DNA of 64,000 bases from Pseudomonas sp. BSw22131 (GCF_026810445.1 NZ_CP113949.1:3162001-3226000), one strand, 5' to 3'; shown: positions 37,978 through 48,409, counted from the first letter of the stretch. Program-made: numbers and translations. Notes: a model not told the origin generated them from the sequence alone.

Positions 37978-39462
37978 TTGACTACATCAAAAGCAGCAAC
38001 CGGTATTGACGGGCTGGACGACATCCTTGCAGGAGGGCTTTCACGCAGCCACGTATTCCTGCTTGAAGGAGAACCCGGCACCGGCAAAACCACCATCGCG
38101 CTGCAATTTTTGCTGGCAGGCGCCGCCGAGAAGGAACGCTCGCTCTACATCACCTTGTCGGAAACCGAACGCGAGCTACGCGACGGTGCCCGCTCCCACG
38201 GCTGGGAGCTGGACGAAAACATCAGCATCTTCGAACTGACACCCCCGGAAGACCTGTTGAATGCCGAGCATCAGCAAAGTCTCCTCTACTCTTCGGACCT
38301 TGAGCTGGGTGAAGCCACCCGACAGATTTTCGAGGTCGTGGAGCGGGTCAAACCCAAACGGGTGGTTATCGACAGCCTGTCCGAGATCCGCTTGCTGGCG
38401 CAAAGCTCGTTGCGCTATCGCCGGCAAATTCTTGCGATCAAGCACTATTTCACGCGTTACGACGCAACCGTGGTCTTGCTTGACGACCTGACCACCGAGG
38501 CGCTCGACAAGACTGTTCACAGCGTCGCGCACGGCGTGATCCGGCTAGAAGAATTGACACCCAACTACGGCGCCGAACGCCGTCGAGTGCGTGTGGTGAA
38601 ATACCGGGGTCAGAAATACCGCGGCGGGTACCACGATTTCACGATCATGGCCGACGGCATACACGTGTTTCCGCGTCTGGTCGCAGCGGAACACCGCAAC
38701 CGCTTCGAGCGCAAGCAACTGAGCAGCAACATTACCGAGCTCGATGCCCTGCTGGGCGGCGGCATCGACGGTGGTTCCAGCACTTTGATCCTCGGCCCTG
38801 CGGGGACGGGTAAATCGCTTATCTCACTGGTGTTCGCCGCCGCTGCGGTGGCGCGTGGTGAAAAAGTCGGCCTGTTTATTTTCGATGAGGAAATGGGCCT
38901 GCTGTTCCAGCGCATGAAGCAGATGAACATCGACCTTCAAGCGCTGCAAGATACGGGCAATCTGTTGATCGAGCAGGTTGACGCGGCGGAGCTTTCACCG
39001 GGCGAGTTCTCTCACCGGGTACGCCGCAGCGTCGATCAAAAAGGCATCCGTACCGTGGTTATCGACAGCCTGAACGGTTATCAGGCCGCGATGCCGGAAG
39101 AAAACGCACTTGTTCTGCACATGCACGAGCTGCTGCTGTACCTCAATCGTAAGGGCGCTGCGACGTTCATGACCGTGGCACAGCACGGACTGGTCGGCGA
39201 CATGCGTGCGCCGGTGGACATCACCTACTTGGCCGACACCGTGATTCTGCTGCGTTACTTCGAGGCACTGGGGCAGGTAAGGCGCGCCATTTCAATCATC
39301 AAAAAACGCACCGGCACGCACGAATCGACCATTCGCGAATACCGCATCGGCTCGCAGGGGATGAAAATCGGTGAGCCGCTGAGTGAATTCCAGGGCGTTC
39401 TTCGTGGCGTACCGAACTACATGGGCGCGAGCAATCCGCTGTTGAAGGATGAGGACGCTTGA
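37978..39462 (+). CDS. KaiC-like double RecA-domain ATPase
   Basis: A ~494-residue protein with two KaiC/RecA domains. The first has Walker A 'EGEPGTGKTTIALQFLLAG' and 'LYITLSETERELRDGARSHGWEL'; the second has 'LGPAGTGKSLISLVFAAA' and 'FIFDEEMGLLFQRMKQMNID'. Both are followed by 'VVIDSLSEIR' and 'VVIDSLNGYQ' Walker B motifs. KaiC-like proteins outside cyanobacteria are associated with stress and signalling; no kaiA or kaiB is nearby. I choose TTG 37978 ('TTSKAATGIDGLDDILAGGL', AGAGGG upstream) over TTG 37927. Its stop overlaps the next start (TTGA), so it is coupled to the hybrid kinase. Confidence 0.9.
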   Translation: MTTSKAATGIDGLDDILAGGLSRSHVFLLEGEPGTGKTTIALQFLLAGAAEKERSLYITLSETERELRDGARSHGWELDENISIFELTPPEDLLNAEHQQSLLYSSDLELGEATRQIFEVVERVKPKRVVIDSLSEIRLLAQSSLRYRRQILAIKHYFTRYDATVVLLDDLTTEALDKTVHSVAHGVIRLEELTPNYGAERRRVRVVKYRGQKYRGGYHDFTIMADGIHVFPRLVAAEHRNRFERKQLSSNITELDALLGGGIDGGSSTLILGPAGTGKSLISLVFAAAAVARGEKVGLFIFDEEMGLLFQRMKQMNIDLQALQDTGNLLIEQVDAAELSPGEFSHRVRRSVDQKGIRTVVIDSLNGYQAAMPEENALVLHMHELLLYLNRKGAATFMTVAQHGLVGDMRAPVDITYLADTVILLRYFEALGQVRRAISIIKKRTGTHESTIREYRIGSQGMKIGEPLSEFQGVLRGVPNYMGASNPLLKDEDA

Positions 39463-41489
39463 GCACCACCGGGCAGTTATCGGAACGAGCAATCATCCTC
39501 GCCCCGCGCGGCAGGGACAGTCAGATCGCATTGAGCATTCTGCAGGAAGCAGGTTTCCCGGCGATGATCACCCACGACCTCGAAGGACTGAGCAGGGAGC
39601 TGAGTTCTGGTGCCGGTCTGGCAATCATCGCGGACGAAGCGTTGCGTGGATCGGACATCAATCCGTTGCTCGAGCAATTGTCAGCCCAGCCTGCGTGGTC
39701 TGATTTGCCTATCGTGCTGATGACCCACCATGGCGGTCCTGAGCAGAATCCCTCCGCTGGGTTTGGCAAGCTGCTCGGTAACGTGACGTTTCTGGAACGG
39801 CCTTTTCATCCGGTCACTCTGGTGAGTCTGGTGACGGCGGCTGTGCGCAGCCGTCGTCGTCAATACGAGGCGCGCAGCCGTCTGCAAGACATGCTCGAAA
39901 GCGAGCAGCGCCTGCAAAACGCGCTGACCGCAGGGCGTCTTGGCTCGTGGCAGCTGGAAGCCGAGTTTCTGGAGCTTGAATGCTCGGCCACCAGCAAGTC
40001 TCACTACGGCTATGCCGGTGATGCGCCGTTCAGTTATCAGAACTGGCTCGACGCGGTGTATTTCGAAGACCAGCCCCGCATGAAATCAGCGCTGCAACAG
40101 AGCCTCGATACCGGCGACGATTTCGTCATCGAATTTCGCAATGTCTGGCCCGACGGCTCTCTCAATTGGGTCGACGTCCGGGCGCGGGCGATGCGTGCCA
40201 GCAACGGGCGTGTCAGCGTCTTGGCAGGGGTGAGCTCGGACATCACCGAGCGCAAACTGGCTGAACAGCAGTTGCTCCGGCTCAACGAAACATTGGAGCA
40301 AGAGGTTGAGGAACGCACGTCACAGCTTCGGCATAACGAAGAAGTGCTGCGCCAGTCGCAGAAAATGGAAGCGGTTGGCCAACTCACGGGCGGCATCGCC
40401 CACGACTTCAACAATATGCTGACTGGCATCATCGGCAGCCTGGAGCTATTGCGCCGGCGCATCGCGCGCGGGCGCCTGGATGACCTTGATGGCCTGATCG
40501 ACCTGGGCGTGACCTCGGCCAACCGCGCTGCCGCCCTCACCCACCGGTTGCTGGCCTTTTCACGGCGGCAATCGCTGGACTCCAAGCCCGTCGAAATGAA
40601 CGAGCTGGTGCATTCCATGGGCGAGTTGCTCAACCGTAGCATCAACGAAAGCATCCAACTGGACATGCTCCTGGAGCCTCAGTTGTGGACGGCCGAGGCT
40701 GACCCTAATCAGCTGGAAAGCGCCCTGCTCAACCTGGTGCTCAATGCTCGCGATTCTATGGCCAACGGCGGCAAGCTGAGAATCGAGACATTTAACCGGC
40801 ATCTTGATCGCAGCTTCACCAACAACTATGAAAACCTGTTGCCGGGCGACTACGTGGTGCTCAGCGTGTCGGACAACGGCAGCGGGATGCCGGAAAGCGT
40901 GATCAACCGGGCCTTTGACCCGTTTTTCACCACCAAACCCATCGGCCAGGGCACTGGGCTCGGCTTGTCGATGATCTACGGCTTCGCGAAGCAGTCGCAC
41001 GGCCACGTGGCCATTGAAAGCACCGTTGGGGAAGGCACCACCGTGCGCCTGTTCCTGCCGCGCTTTCAGGGCGACAAGGTGGAAGTCGATACGCTCCGCC
41101 CGTCTGATGCCGTCGAGGCCAGAGCCGGCGAGACGGTACTGATCGTGGAGGACGATCCCGCCGTGCGCGCGCTGGTGTGTCAGGTGCTGAGCGAGCTGGG
41201 GTATGCGTATCTGGAAGTGAGCGACGGGACGAGTGCGGTGCCGGTACTGGAGTCAGACCAACGCATCGACCTGATGATCAGCGATGTCGGGCTGCCGGGC
41301 ATGAATGGACGTCAGGTGGCGGAAATCGGCCGCCAATTGCGCCCGGAGCTCAAAGTGCTTTTCATCACGGGTTACGCCGAACATGCCGCAGTGAGAGCGG
41401 GTTTCCTCGACACCGGCATGCAGATGATCACCAAGCCATTCGCCTTCGACAACCTGACTGCCAAAGTGCGAGAGATGATTGAAAGCTGA
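39459..41489 (+). CDS. Hybrid histidine kinase (pseudo-REC, PAS, HK, REC)
   Basis: A 676-residue soluble hybrid kinase. Order: a receiver-like N-terminal domain (residues ~10-130, '[18 protein letters not shown]' without a full acidic pocket), PAS/PAC (~150-270, '[10 protein letters not shown]'), phosphoacceptor '[21 protein letters not shown]' with His near 311, ATPase '[10 protein letters not shown]' and '[15 protein letters not shown]', and a C-terminal receiver with '[14 protein letters not shown]' and '[14 protein letters not shown]'. There is no membrane helix. It starts at TTG 39459 in the kaiC-like stop. The pair is a likely functional unit in which kinase and ATPase talk to one another. 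Confidence 0.92.
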   Translation: MSTTGQLSERAIILAPRGRDSQIALSILQEAGFPAMITHDLEGLSRELSSGAGLAIIADEALRGSDINPLLEQLSAQPAWSDLPIVLMTHHGGPEQNPSAGFGKLLGNVTFLERPFHPVTLVSLVTAAVRSRRRQYEARSRLQDMLESEQRLQNALTAGRLGSWQLEAEFLELECSATSKSHYGYAGDAPFSYQNWLDAVYFEDQPRMKSALQQSLDTGDDFVIEFRNVWPDGSLNWVDVRARAMRASNGRVSVLAGVSSDITERKLAEQQLLRLNETLEQEVEERTSQLRHNEEVLRQSQKMEAVGQLTGGIAHDFNNMLTGIIGSLELLRRRIARGRLDDLDGLIDLGVTSANRAAALTHRLLAFSRRQSLDSKPVEMNELVHSMGELLNRSINESIQLDMLLEPQLWTAEADPNQLESALLNLVLNARDSMANGGKLRIETFNRHLDRSFTNNYENLLPGDYVVLSVSDNGSGMPESVINRAFDPFFTTKPIGQGTGLGLSMIYGFAKQSHGHVAIESTVGEGTTVRLFLPRFQGDKVEVDTLRPSDAVEARAGETVLIVEDDPAVRALVCQVLSELGYAYLEVSDGTSAVPVLESDQRIDLMISDVGLPGMNGRQVAEIGRQLRPELKVLFITGYAEHAAVRAGFLDTGMQMITKPFAFDNLTAKVREMIES

Positions 41490-41558
41490 TGCGGTACCGA
41501 TGTTACGACACCGCTTGATGGTGAAACGCGGGCACGGGCTGAATCAGCTCCCACCCCG

Positions 41559-41576
41559 CGCGAATGAATTCGCGGC
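41559..41576. repeat. REP-type palindrome
   Basis: GCGCGAATGAATTCGCGG lies in the gap between the convergent hybrid kinase and response regulator genes, the same palindrome as near 5.2, 16.5 and 24.9 kb. Confidence 0.7.
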
Positions 41577-41604
41577 TATAGAGGTATGCAGGGTTCCAGG
41601 CGAG

Positions 41605-41982
41605 TTAGTTCAGCAACCGCTGGATCTGCGTATGCAGGGTGTCCATGGTGAAGGGCTTGGCCAGGATGGGGGCTTTGGAAGCGATAGGGCTGCCCGAGTC
41701 GACGATCTCGGCAGGATAACCGCTGATGAAGATCACTTTGAGTTCCGGCCGCAGCTTCACTGCAGGCTCGGCGATCATCACCCCGGAAATGCCACCCGGC
41801 AGCCGATAATCGGTAATCATCAAATCCAGGTGGGGTTTGGTCGCAAGAATTTCGAATGCCTGCTCACCGTTTTCCGCCTGCAGCACCCGGTAGCCCTCGC
41901 CCGACAGATAGTCTGCAAGCAGCATCAGAATCAGCGGTTCGTCTTCGACGATGAGTACGACATTTTCTGCATCAGAGCTCAT
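41605..41982 (-). CDS. Single-domain response regulator
   Basis: A 125-residue stand-alone receiver: acidic pocket 'VLIVEDEPLIL', phospho-acceptor Asp in 'DLMITDYRLPGGISG' and 'VIFISGYPAE', 'LAKPF' for the switch Thr/Ser and Lys. There is no output domain, so it may relay phosphate or act by protein contact. It follows the REC-kinase gene (168-bp gap) on the same strand and probably completes the chemosensory-like signalling set. Confidence 0.92.
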   Translation of the reverse strand: MSSDAENVVLIVEDEPLILMLLADYLSGEGYRVLQAENGEQAFEILATKPHLDLMITDYRLPGGISGVMIAEPAVKLRPELKVIFISGYPAEIVDSGSPIASKAPILAKPFTMDTLHTQIQRLLN

Positions 41983-42151
41983 TTGAACGCCTATGATCTT
42001 TAAATAGCTGCACGTACGACCATGCCTGTTGGCGGAGGTTGCGCAAGATTTCAGTTAAATTCTCGAACAGTTTTCGACGACCCGACAGACGTTCGTTTCA
42101 GTCGGCGCCAAGCCGAATGCGCAGACCTCAGTCCATCGCTCAGTCCATCGT

Positions 42152-43333
42152 TCAGAGCGGCAGCTTTACGCGGAACAGCGAGCCGTTGCCTTCCTCACTT
42201 TCGACCGAAATAGTCCCGCCGTGCGCCGCGACAATCTGGTCTGAAATAAACAACCCCAACCCTAAACCTGCCACCGCGTGCTTGGCCGATACGCGTTCGA
42301 ACTGCTGGAAAATGCGCTTCTGGTTCTCTTCGCTGATGCCGATGCCTTTGTCCACCACATCGATCCGCGCCTCGTTGGCTTCGATGTAAACCTTCACGTG
42401 GATTGGCTTGCGCGCGCCGTAACGCAGGGCATTGGTCAGCAGATTCGCCACCACCTGTTCGATCCGGAATTCGTCCCAGACGCCAATCACTGGCGTCTTG
42501 GCGCTCAATGTCACCGAGCAATCGGCAGCGGCAATCTGCGCCGAGTAGCTTTCAACCAGATTGACCACCAGTTCAGCCAGGTCGAAAGCGCTGGTGCGAA
42601 TCGACAGCTTGCCGGTGCGGATACGCGATACATCCAGCATGTCCTCGATCAGCCGGATCAGGCTCTGGATCTGCCGCTCATCGCGGTCAACCATGGCCTT
42701 GAGCTTGTCCATGGTGAACGCCGAAGCGTTGTCCTTGGCCAGGTGCAACTGGCGCAACTGCGTTTCGAGGATCAACCCGTTGAGCGGGGTACGCACCTCG
42801 TGGGACACGATAGACATAAAGTCGTCGCGCATACGGACCGCGTGCTCCAGCTCATTCTGGGTCGACTGTAATTGCGTCAACAGCGCCTCTTGCTCCTGAC
42901 GCGCGCGCTCGAGCGCATCGAGCTGATGCTTGAGCGCCTTGCGCTGGCGATACAGGTCGACAAACACGTTGACCTTGCTCTTGACCGCATGGATATCCAA
43001 CGGCTTGTGCAGAAAGTCTACGGCGCCGCTTTCGTAACCCTTGAACGCGTAATTCAGCTCGCGGCCCGCCGCACTGACGAACACAATCGGGATGTTCTTG
43101 GTCTTTTCGGTGCCGCGCATCAACTCAGCCAGTTCAAAGCCGTTCATGCCAGGCATCTGCACGTCGAGAATCGCCATGGCGAACTCGTGCTCCAGCAACA
43201 ACGACAGTGCCTCATCCGCTGACAACGCTTTGTACACCTGTCGGTCTTCACGCTTGATCAACGCTTCGAGCGCCAGAAGGTTTTCCGGCAGATCGTCGAC
43301 GATCAGCAGTTTGGCTTGTATTTCACTCAGCAT
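42152..43333 (-). CDS. Response-regulator/histidine kinase fusion
   Basis: A 393-residue protein with an N-terminal receiver ('LLIVDDLPENLLALEALI', Asp in 'MAILDVQMPGMNG'), a coiled linker ('LDALERARQEQEALLTQLQS'), HisKA with 'FMSIVSHEVRTPLNGLI' and HATPase with 'NLLTNALRYG', 'DKGIGI' and 'GLGLGLFISDQI'. It lacks membrane helices. Its ATG (43333) overlaps the cheB stop by 7 bp. It likely receives phosphate from the large hybrid kinase of the same operon and passes it on. Confidence 0.93.
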   Translation of the reverse strand: MLSEIQAKLLIVDDLPENLLALEALIKREDRQVYKALSADEALSLLLEHEFAMAILDVQMPGMNGFELAELMRGTEKTKNIPIVFVSAAGRELNYAFKGYESGAVDFLHKPLDIHAVKSKVNVFVDLYRQRKALKHQLDALERARQEQEALLTQLQSTQNELEHAVRMRDDFMSIVSHEVRTPLNGLILETQLRQLHLAKDNASAFTMDKLKAMVDRDERQIQSLIRLIEDMLDVSRIRTGKLSIRTSAFDLAELVVNLVESYSAQIAAADCSVTLSAKTPVIGVWDEFRIEQVVANLLTNALRYGARKPIHVKVYIEANEARIDVVDKGIGISEENQKRIFQQFERVSAKHAVAGLGLGLFISDQIVAAHGGTISVESEEGNGSLFRVKLPL

Positions 43334-43956
43334 GCGGTTCGTTCCAGCTCGACAAGCAATGCGCCGATGTCACGCAAAGGCAGAAGATAGTCCGGTGTGT
43401 GTAACGCAAGGGCTGCGTCGGGCATTGCACGCGCCTGTGCCTGGCTAGGGTCTTGCACCACGGTAAAGCCGCCACCTTGCTTGATTCGCGACAAACCGTA
43501 AGCGCCGTCGCTGTTGGCGCCTGTCAGCAGAACACCTGCAAGCCTGGGCCCGAAAGCTTCGGCCGCCGAGTCAAACAAGATATCGATGCTGGGCCGGGAG
43601 TAAAAAACCCGTTCTTCCTGACTGAAGGAAAACGTAAGGTCTGCCTCAATCGACAGATGATAGCCCGGCGATGCGAAGTACAAGGTGCCCGGCACCAGTG
43701 CTTCCTTGTCGTCAGCTTCCTTGACCGGAATGCGCAGGCGCGACATGAACACTTCGGCCAACTGGCTGCGGCGCTCGTCCGGCACATGCAGCACGGCAAT
43801 GATCGGTAACGTGTAACCCAGCCGCAACGGCGTAAAAATCTTCAATAACGCTTCCACGCCCCCGGCAGAGGCGCCGACCACAATGGCATCCACCGCAGGC
43901 AACGGCGCTGCTCCGATGTCGACATCCAGGTCAACGGTCTGGAAAGAAGTTTTCAT
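43327..43956 (-). CDS. CheB-type methylesterase (catalytic domain only)
   Basis: A 209-residue CheB catalytic domain without receiver. The active-site motifs are 'VVGASAGGVEALLKIFTPL' (catalytic Ser), 'AVLHVPDERRSQLAEVF' (His), and 'LLTGANSDGAYGLSRIKQGGGFTVVQDPS' (Asp). It would remove methyl groups or deamidate, but the operon has no methyl-accepting chemoreceptor, so its targets may be the co-encoded kinase. The gene overlaps cheR in ATGA and the following kinase by 7 bp. Confidence 0.93.
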   Translation of the reverse strand: MKTSFQTVDLDVDIGAAPLPAVDAIVVGASAGGVEALLKIFTPLRLGYTLPIIAVLHVPDERRSQLAEVFMSRLRIPVKEADDKEALVPGTLYFASPGYHLSIEADLTFSFSQEERVFYSRPSIDILFDSAAEAFGPRLAGVLLTGANSDGAYGLSRIKQGGGFTVVQDPSQAQARAMPDAALALHTPDYLLPLRDIGALLVELERTAC

Positions 43957-44774
43957 GATTTGCGGTAAATCCGCTCAGGTTTGACCAAGGGCTCGAACCG
44001 GCCGCTGTAGTCCGAGAAATCCAGCGTTTCCTTGCTGCCCAGCACCAGAAAGCCACGATGGCTAAGGGACTCGTGAAACAACCCGAACGCCCGGTTTTGA
44101 AGTTTCTTGTTGAAGTAGATCAGCACATTGCGACAGGAGACCAGTTGCGTCTCTGAAAACACACTGTCGGTCGCCAGACTGTGGTCGGCGAAGGTGACGT
44201 TCTCGCGCAGCGTCTTATCGAAAATCGCGTAGTCGTAGGCCGCCGTGTAGTACTCGGAAAGCAGCCGCTTGCCGCCCGCACGCAGGTAATTATCGTTATA
44301 GGCACGCATGTTTTCCATGGAGAAAATGCCTTGTTTGGCCTTCTCCAGCGAGCGCGGATTGATGTCGGTGGCGTAGATGATCGTCCGTTCCAGCAAGCCT
44401 TCTTCACGCAGCAGGATCGCCATCGAGTAGACCTCCTCGCCCGTGCTGCAGCCCGCGATCCAGATCTTCAGCGACGGATAGGTCTTGAGCAACGGCACCA
44501 CTTCCTGGCGGATGGCAAGGAAATGGCTTGGATCACGAAACATTTCACTGACCGGAATCGTCATAAACTGCAGCAGTTGCATGAAGGCCGATGGGTCATG
44601 TAACACCCGCTCCTGCAACGCTGAAATGGTCTTGAGTTCAAACTGGCGCAGCGCGTGACTAACCCGGCGCTTGACCGAAGCGCCCGAGTAATCACGGAAG
44701 TCGTAGCTGTACTTCAGATAGATCGCCTCGATCAACAGGCGCAACTCAATATCAGCGTCTCGATCAAGCGGCAT
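43953..44774 (-). CDS. CheR-type protein-glutamate methyltransferase
   Basis: A 273-residue CheR: N-terminal helical domain ('LRQFELKTISALQERVLHDPSAFMQLLQFMTIPVSEMFRDPSHF'; the family 'TeFFRe/M' segment reads 'SEMFRD'), then SAM-binding 'IWIAGCSTGEEVYSMAILL', 'IYATDINPRSLEKAKQGIF' and 'DSVFSETQLVSCRNVLIYFN'. No TPR extension. Target methylation sites are not evident in the neighbours. It lies between the large hybrid kinase and cheB in one operon. Confidence 0.94.
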   Translation of the reverse strand: MPLDRDADIELRLLIEAIYLKYSYDFRDYSGASVKRRVSHALRQFELKTISALQERVLHDPSAFMQLLQFMTIPVSEMFRDPSHFLAIRQEVVPLLKTYPSLKIWIAGCSTGEEVYSMAILLREEGLLERTIIYATDINPRSLEKAKQGIFSMENMRAYNDNYLRAGGKRLLSEYYTAAYDYAIFDKTLRENVTFADHSLATDSVFSETQLVSCRNVLIYFNKKLQNRAFGLFHESLSHRGFLVLGSKETLDFSDYSGRFEPLVKPERIYRKS

Positions 44775-44822
44775 CTGTAAAACCTGGTCTGTGTGCGGAA
44801 GTGGTCAATTGATCCGGCCCAT

Positions 44823-47800
44823 TCAAATACGTTCCATTTTCGGCAGCCACACACGTATCAGCGAGAACAGCCGGTCCAGGTCAATCGGCTTGGCCAGATA
44901 ATCGTTCGAGCCCGCCTGCAGGCAGCGATCCTGATCGTCCTTCATCGCTTTTGCGGTGACCGCAATGATGGGGAGCTTGCGCCAGCGCGGGTCTTTACGG
45001 ATCTCGGCCGTGGCCTCGTAGCCGTCCATCTCCGGCATCATCACGTCCATGAGGACCAGATCGATGTCCTCGACTTCGTTGAGTTTGGCGATGGCCTCAA
45101 GGCCGTTGCGCCCCACTTCCACGATGGCGCCTTTGTGTTCCAGGGCGCTGGTAAGGGCAAAGATGTTTCGTACGTCGTCGTCGACTACCAGAATTTTGCG
45201 GCCTTCGAACACACGGTCGCGGCTGCGAGCGGTCTTGAGCATTTTCTGGCGTTCGGTCGAGAGCTGCGATTCGACCTTGTGCAGGAACAGCGTGACCTCA
45301 TCGAGCAAGCGCTCAGGAGAGCGTGCGCCCTTGATGATGATGCTGCGCGAATACTTGAGCAGCTCGGTTTCTTCGTCGCGTGTCAGGTTGCGGCCTGTGT
45401 AAACGATGACTGGCGGAAACGCGGCGATCTCATCGGTGGACATGCGCTTGAGCAAGTCATTGCCCAGCATGTCCGGGAGCTTGAGGTCGATAATCATGCA
45501 GTCGTAGGCGTTGTCGCGCAGCAGCTCAAGCGCATCCTGCGCGAAGCCGACCGCTGTGATCTCGATATCATCGTCGCCAATCAGACGCGAGATGCTGTCG
45601 CGCTGCAACGCGTCATCTTCGACCAGCAGGATGCGCTTGACCTTCTGCGTAAGCTTGGCTTCCAGGCGGGCGAACACGTCCTTGAGCTCTTCGCGGGTGG
45701 TCGGCTTGACCGCATACCCGACGGCGCCCATTTGCATGGCCGCTTCCTGACGGTCTTCGACCGAGATCACATGCACCGGAATGTGCCGGGTCGAAGCCAG
45801 CTCTTTCAGGCGCTGCAACACGGTCAGCCCTGAGTGATCCGGCAGGCGCATGTCCAGCAGAATGGCGTCAGGAATGAACTGCGAAGCCAGGTCGAAACCA
45901 TCGTCGGCGGCGTGCGCCACCAGGCACTGATAACCCAGCTCATGGGCGAGGTCATAGAGGATCTGTGCGAAGCGCACTTCATCCTCGATCACCAGAATGC
46001 AGCGCTTGGTGAAGGGGGCCTTGTCCCGATCATCGGCAAACACAGGGACCGGGACCGACACCACTGGCTTGGCGACAGCCACAGGCATGACCACCGGCGC
46101 TGGCGCAGCAATGAACGGCTGCACCAGGCGCGAGCTGTCACCCTGAGGTTGCTCGACGTACTGCTCAGGCAACACCAGCGTGAAGATACTGCCTTGCCCC
46201 GGCGCGCTGGTAACGGCAATCGAACCGCCCAGCAGACCTGCCAGATCCCGCGAGATCGACAGCCCCAGCCCGGTGCCACCATAACGCCGGTTGGAGGTGC
46301 CATCGGCCTGGCGGAACGCTTCGAAAATACTCTGTTGCTGGTCCTCGGCGATGCCGATCCCGGAGTCGCGCACGGTGAACACAATGCCCTCCCCCGGCTG
46401 GCGCGAAACGGTCAGGCTGACGACTCCGGCCTCGGTGAACTTGATAGCGTTCGACAGCAGGTTCTTGAGGATCTGCTCCAGGCGATGGCGGTCGGTGTAG
46501 AGCATGGTGGGAGCACCCGCCTGCACTTGCACATCGAACTGCAGCTTTTTCTCGCCCGCCAGCGGCTCGAACAGCATCCGCAGGCCGTCAACCAGCCTGA
46601 GCACACTGCTGTTTTCCGGACGCATGTCGAGCTTGCCGGCTTCGACCTTGGAGATGTCCAGGATGTCGTTGATAAGGTTCAACAGATCGTTGCCGGCCGA
46701 ATAGATCGACTCAGCGAACTTGACCTGTTCGGCGGTGAGGTTGTCCTGCGGGTTCTCGGCCAGCAGCTTGGCCAGAATCAACGAACTGTTGAGCGGCGTG
46801 CGCAGCTCGTGGGACATGTTCGCCAGGAACTCGGATTTGTACTTGCTGGAGCGCTGCAATTCGTCGGCGCGGGTTTGCAGCTCGACCTGAGCGATATTCA
46901 GCTCTTCGTTATTGCGGTCCAATGCGTCACGTTGATCAGCAATCGCCTGGCTCTGCTCAGCCAGTTGCTCGTTGGTCTGTTCAAGCTCGGCCTGCTGGGT
47001 TTCCAGGTGAACCTGAGATTCCTTGAGAATGCGAGATTGCTCTTCAAGTTCCTCGTTGGCGGTGCGCAGTTCTTCCTGCTGCACTTGCAGCTCTTCATTG
47101 AGCTGCTGGGTTTCGGCCAGCACTTCCTGCAAACGCTGACGATAGCGTGCCGCTTCGATGGAGGTGCCGACGTTGTCCGCAATCAACTCCATGAACTCAA
47201 CGTCGCGCGGCGTCAGTGCCCGCAGGAAACCCAGTTCGATGACACCATTGACGTGATCTTCATTGCTGGTCGGCACCACGATGACGCTACGAGGCGAACC
47301 ATCGCCCAGGCCTGAACTGACTTTGAAGTAATCGTGGGGAACATCCTGCAGCGTGATCAATTGATCCTGCTCTGCGGCTTTGCCAACCACGCCCTCACCG
47401 CTGTAGAGCGACTGCTCCTGCATTTCCTGCTGGCGCGAGAAGCCGTAGGACGCCACACGGACCAGACCGCCATGCTCCTGCCGCACATAAACGGCAGCGA
47501 CCACCGCGCCCAGATAATTAGCGAAAAACTGCAGGACGTTGCGCCCAAGCATATTCAGCGTCAGTTGACCCAACACTTGTTCGGCGAGTTCGCTCTGACC
47601 GTTGCGCAACCAAGCAACGTGCTCCAGGCGCTCGGCGTTCACCTCCTGCTTTTGCAGGTTGTCGGCGTAATTGGTCGACAATGCGAGCATGTCCCGACGA
47701 CCGATCCAGGCAAGAATCGCGCTGACGATAAGCACAAAAATCAGGTAGAACGACACCGAGACGATGGTGGTGTGGGTGACATCGGTGTTGCGGGTCTGAC

Positions 47801-48317
47801 GCAGTTGCTGCTCAACCCCAACCGCCTGATCATATTCGCTGCGGATCTCGTCGCTGAGGCGTTTGCCGCGGCGCGCCTTGATCGGCCCTTCATAATCGCC
47901 ACCCTGGCGGCGCAAGTTGATCATTTCCTGAGCGAACTGATTCCACTCTTCCTGCATCGCAGCAATGCGCTTGAAGCGATCAACCTGCGGCGGATTGTCT
48001 TCAACCAGCACTTCCAGGCCTTTGAGTTCGGCAATGATGCTCGGTTTGGCCACCTCATAGGGGTCAAGGAATCGCTCATCCCCGGTCAGCAAAAACCCGC
48101 GCATGCCGGTTTCCATATCGACGGAAAGCTTCAACGCACGGTTGGCGTTATTGATCACCCTGTCGGTATGTTCAACCCATTGGATGACAGATAGCAGATA
48201 AGTAATCAAAATGATGAAGAATGCTGCACTCAGTACGCCAACGCCCAAAGGCAAGGCGACGTTGCGTCCAAGCAATTTTCGGAAACGCTGCTCATCAACA
48301 GTAGAGGGATGGATCAT
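44823..48317 (-). CDS. CHASE3-GAF hybrid histidine kinase with three receivers
   Basis: A membrane hybrid kinase of 1164 residues. Two membrane helices (about 20-44 and 190-212) flank a CHASE3 sensor ('DMETGMRGFLLTGDERFLDPY'). Then come GAF (~240-390), a long coiled coil full of Gln/Glu, HisKA 'FLANMSHELRTPLNSSL', HATPase ('NAIKFTEAG', 'GTGLGLSISRDLAG') and three receivers with Asp in 'AILLDMRLPDH', 'MIIDLKLPDM' and 'VLMDVMMPEMDG'. It is the first gene of the leftward signalling operon. ATG 48317 ('MIHPSTVDEQRF') is preferred; the frame runs back to 48428 through the phage attachment site. The upstream region now belongs to the integrated element. Confidence 0.93.
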   Translation of the reverse strand: MIHPSTVDEQRFRKLLGRNVALPLGVGVLSAAFFIILITYLLSVIQWVEHTDRVINNANRALKLSVDMETGMRGFLLTGDERFLDPYEVAKPSIIAELKGLEVLVEDNPPQVDRFKRIAAMQEEWNQFAQEMINLRRQGGDYEGPIKARRGKRLSDEIRSEYDQAVGVEQQLRQTRNTDVTHTTIVSVSFYLIFVLIVSAILAWIGRRDMLALSTNYADNLQKQEVNAERLEHVAWLRNGQSELAEQVLGQLTLNMLGRNVLQFFANYLGAVVAAVYVRQEHGGLVRVASYGFSRQQEMQEQSLYSGEGVVGKAAEQDQLITLQDVPHDYFKVSSGLGDGSPRSVIVVPTSNEDHVNGVIELGFLRALTPRDVEFMELIADNVGTSIEAARYRQRLQEVLAETQQLNEELQVQQEELRTANEELEEQSRILKESQVHLETQQAELEQTNEQLAEQSQAIADQRDALDRNNEELNIAQVELQTRADELQRSSKYKSEFLANMSHELRTPLNSSLILAKLLAENPQDNLTAEQVKFAESIYSAGNDLLNLINDILDISKVEAGKLDMRPENSSVLRLVDGLRMLFEPLAGEKKLQFDVQVQAGAPTMLYTDRHRLEQILKNLLSNAIKFTEAGVVSLTVSRQPGEGIVFTVRDSGIGIAEDQQQSIFEAFRQADGTSNRRYGGTGLGLSISRDLAGLLGGSIAVTSAPGQGSIFTLVLPEQYVEQPQGDSSRLVQPFIAAPAPVVMPVAVAKPVVSVPVPVFADDRDKAPFTKRCILVIEDEVRFAQILYDLAHELGYQCLVAHAADDGFDLASQFIPDAILLDMRLPDHSGLTVLQRLKELASTRHIPVHVISVEDRQEAAMQMGAVGYAVKPTTREELKDVFARLEAKLTQKVKRILLVEDDALQRDSISRLIGDDDIEITAVGFAQDALELLRDNAYDCMIIDLKLPDMLGNDLLKRMSTDEIAAFPPVIVYTGRNLTRDEETELLKYSRSIIIKGARSPERLLDEVTLFLHKVESQLSTERQKMLKTARSRDRVFEGRKILVVDDDVRNIFALTSALEHKGAIVEVGRNGLEAIAKLNEVEDIDLVLMDVMMPEMDGYEATAEIRKDPRWRKLPIIAVTAKAMKDDQDRCLQAGSNDYLAKPIDLDRLFSLIRVWLPKMERI

Positions 48318-48352
48318 CTGTGGGGGCCCACGCCAATGGTCTAAACCAGTGA

Positions 48353-48369
48353 GTTTGCCGTAAACTTCA
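48353..48369 (+). other. attL core, 17-bp direct repeat
   Basis: GTTTGCCGTAAACTTCA is identical to the copy at 60908-60924. It lies 41 bp before the integrase start and 35 bp upstream (on the other strand) of the hybrid kinase start. The 17 bases match exactly and the flanks diverge, as for an att core. Confidence 0.9.
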
Positions 48370-48409
48370 GTAAGTTGCGACCTGTTCAACAAACACAGGG
48401 GTCTCAGCG

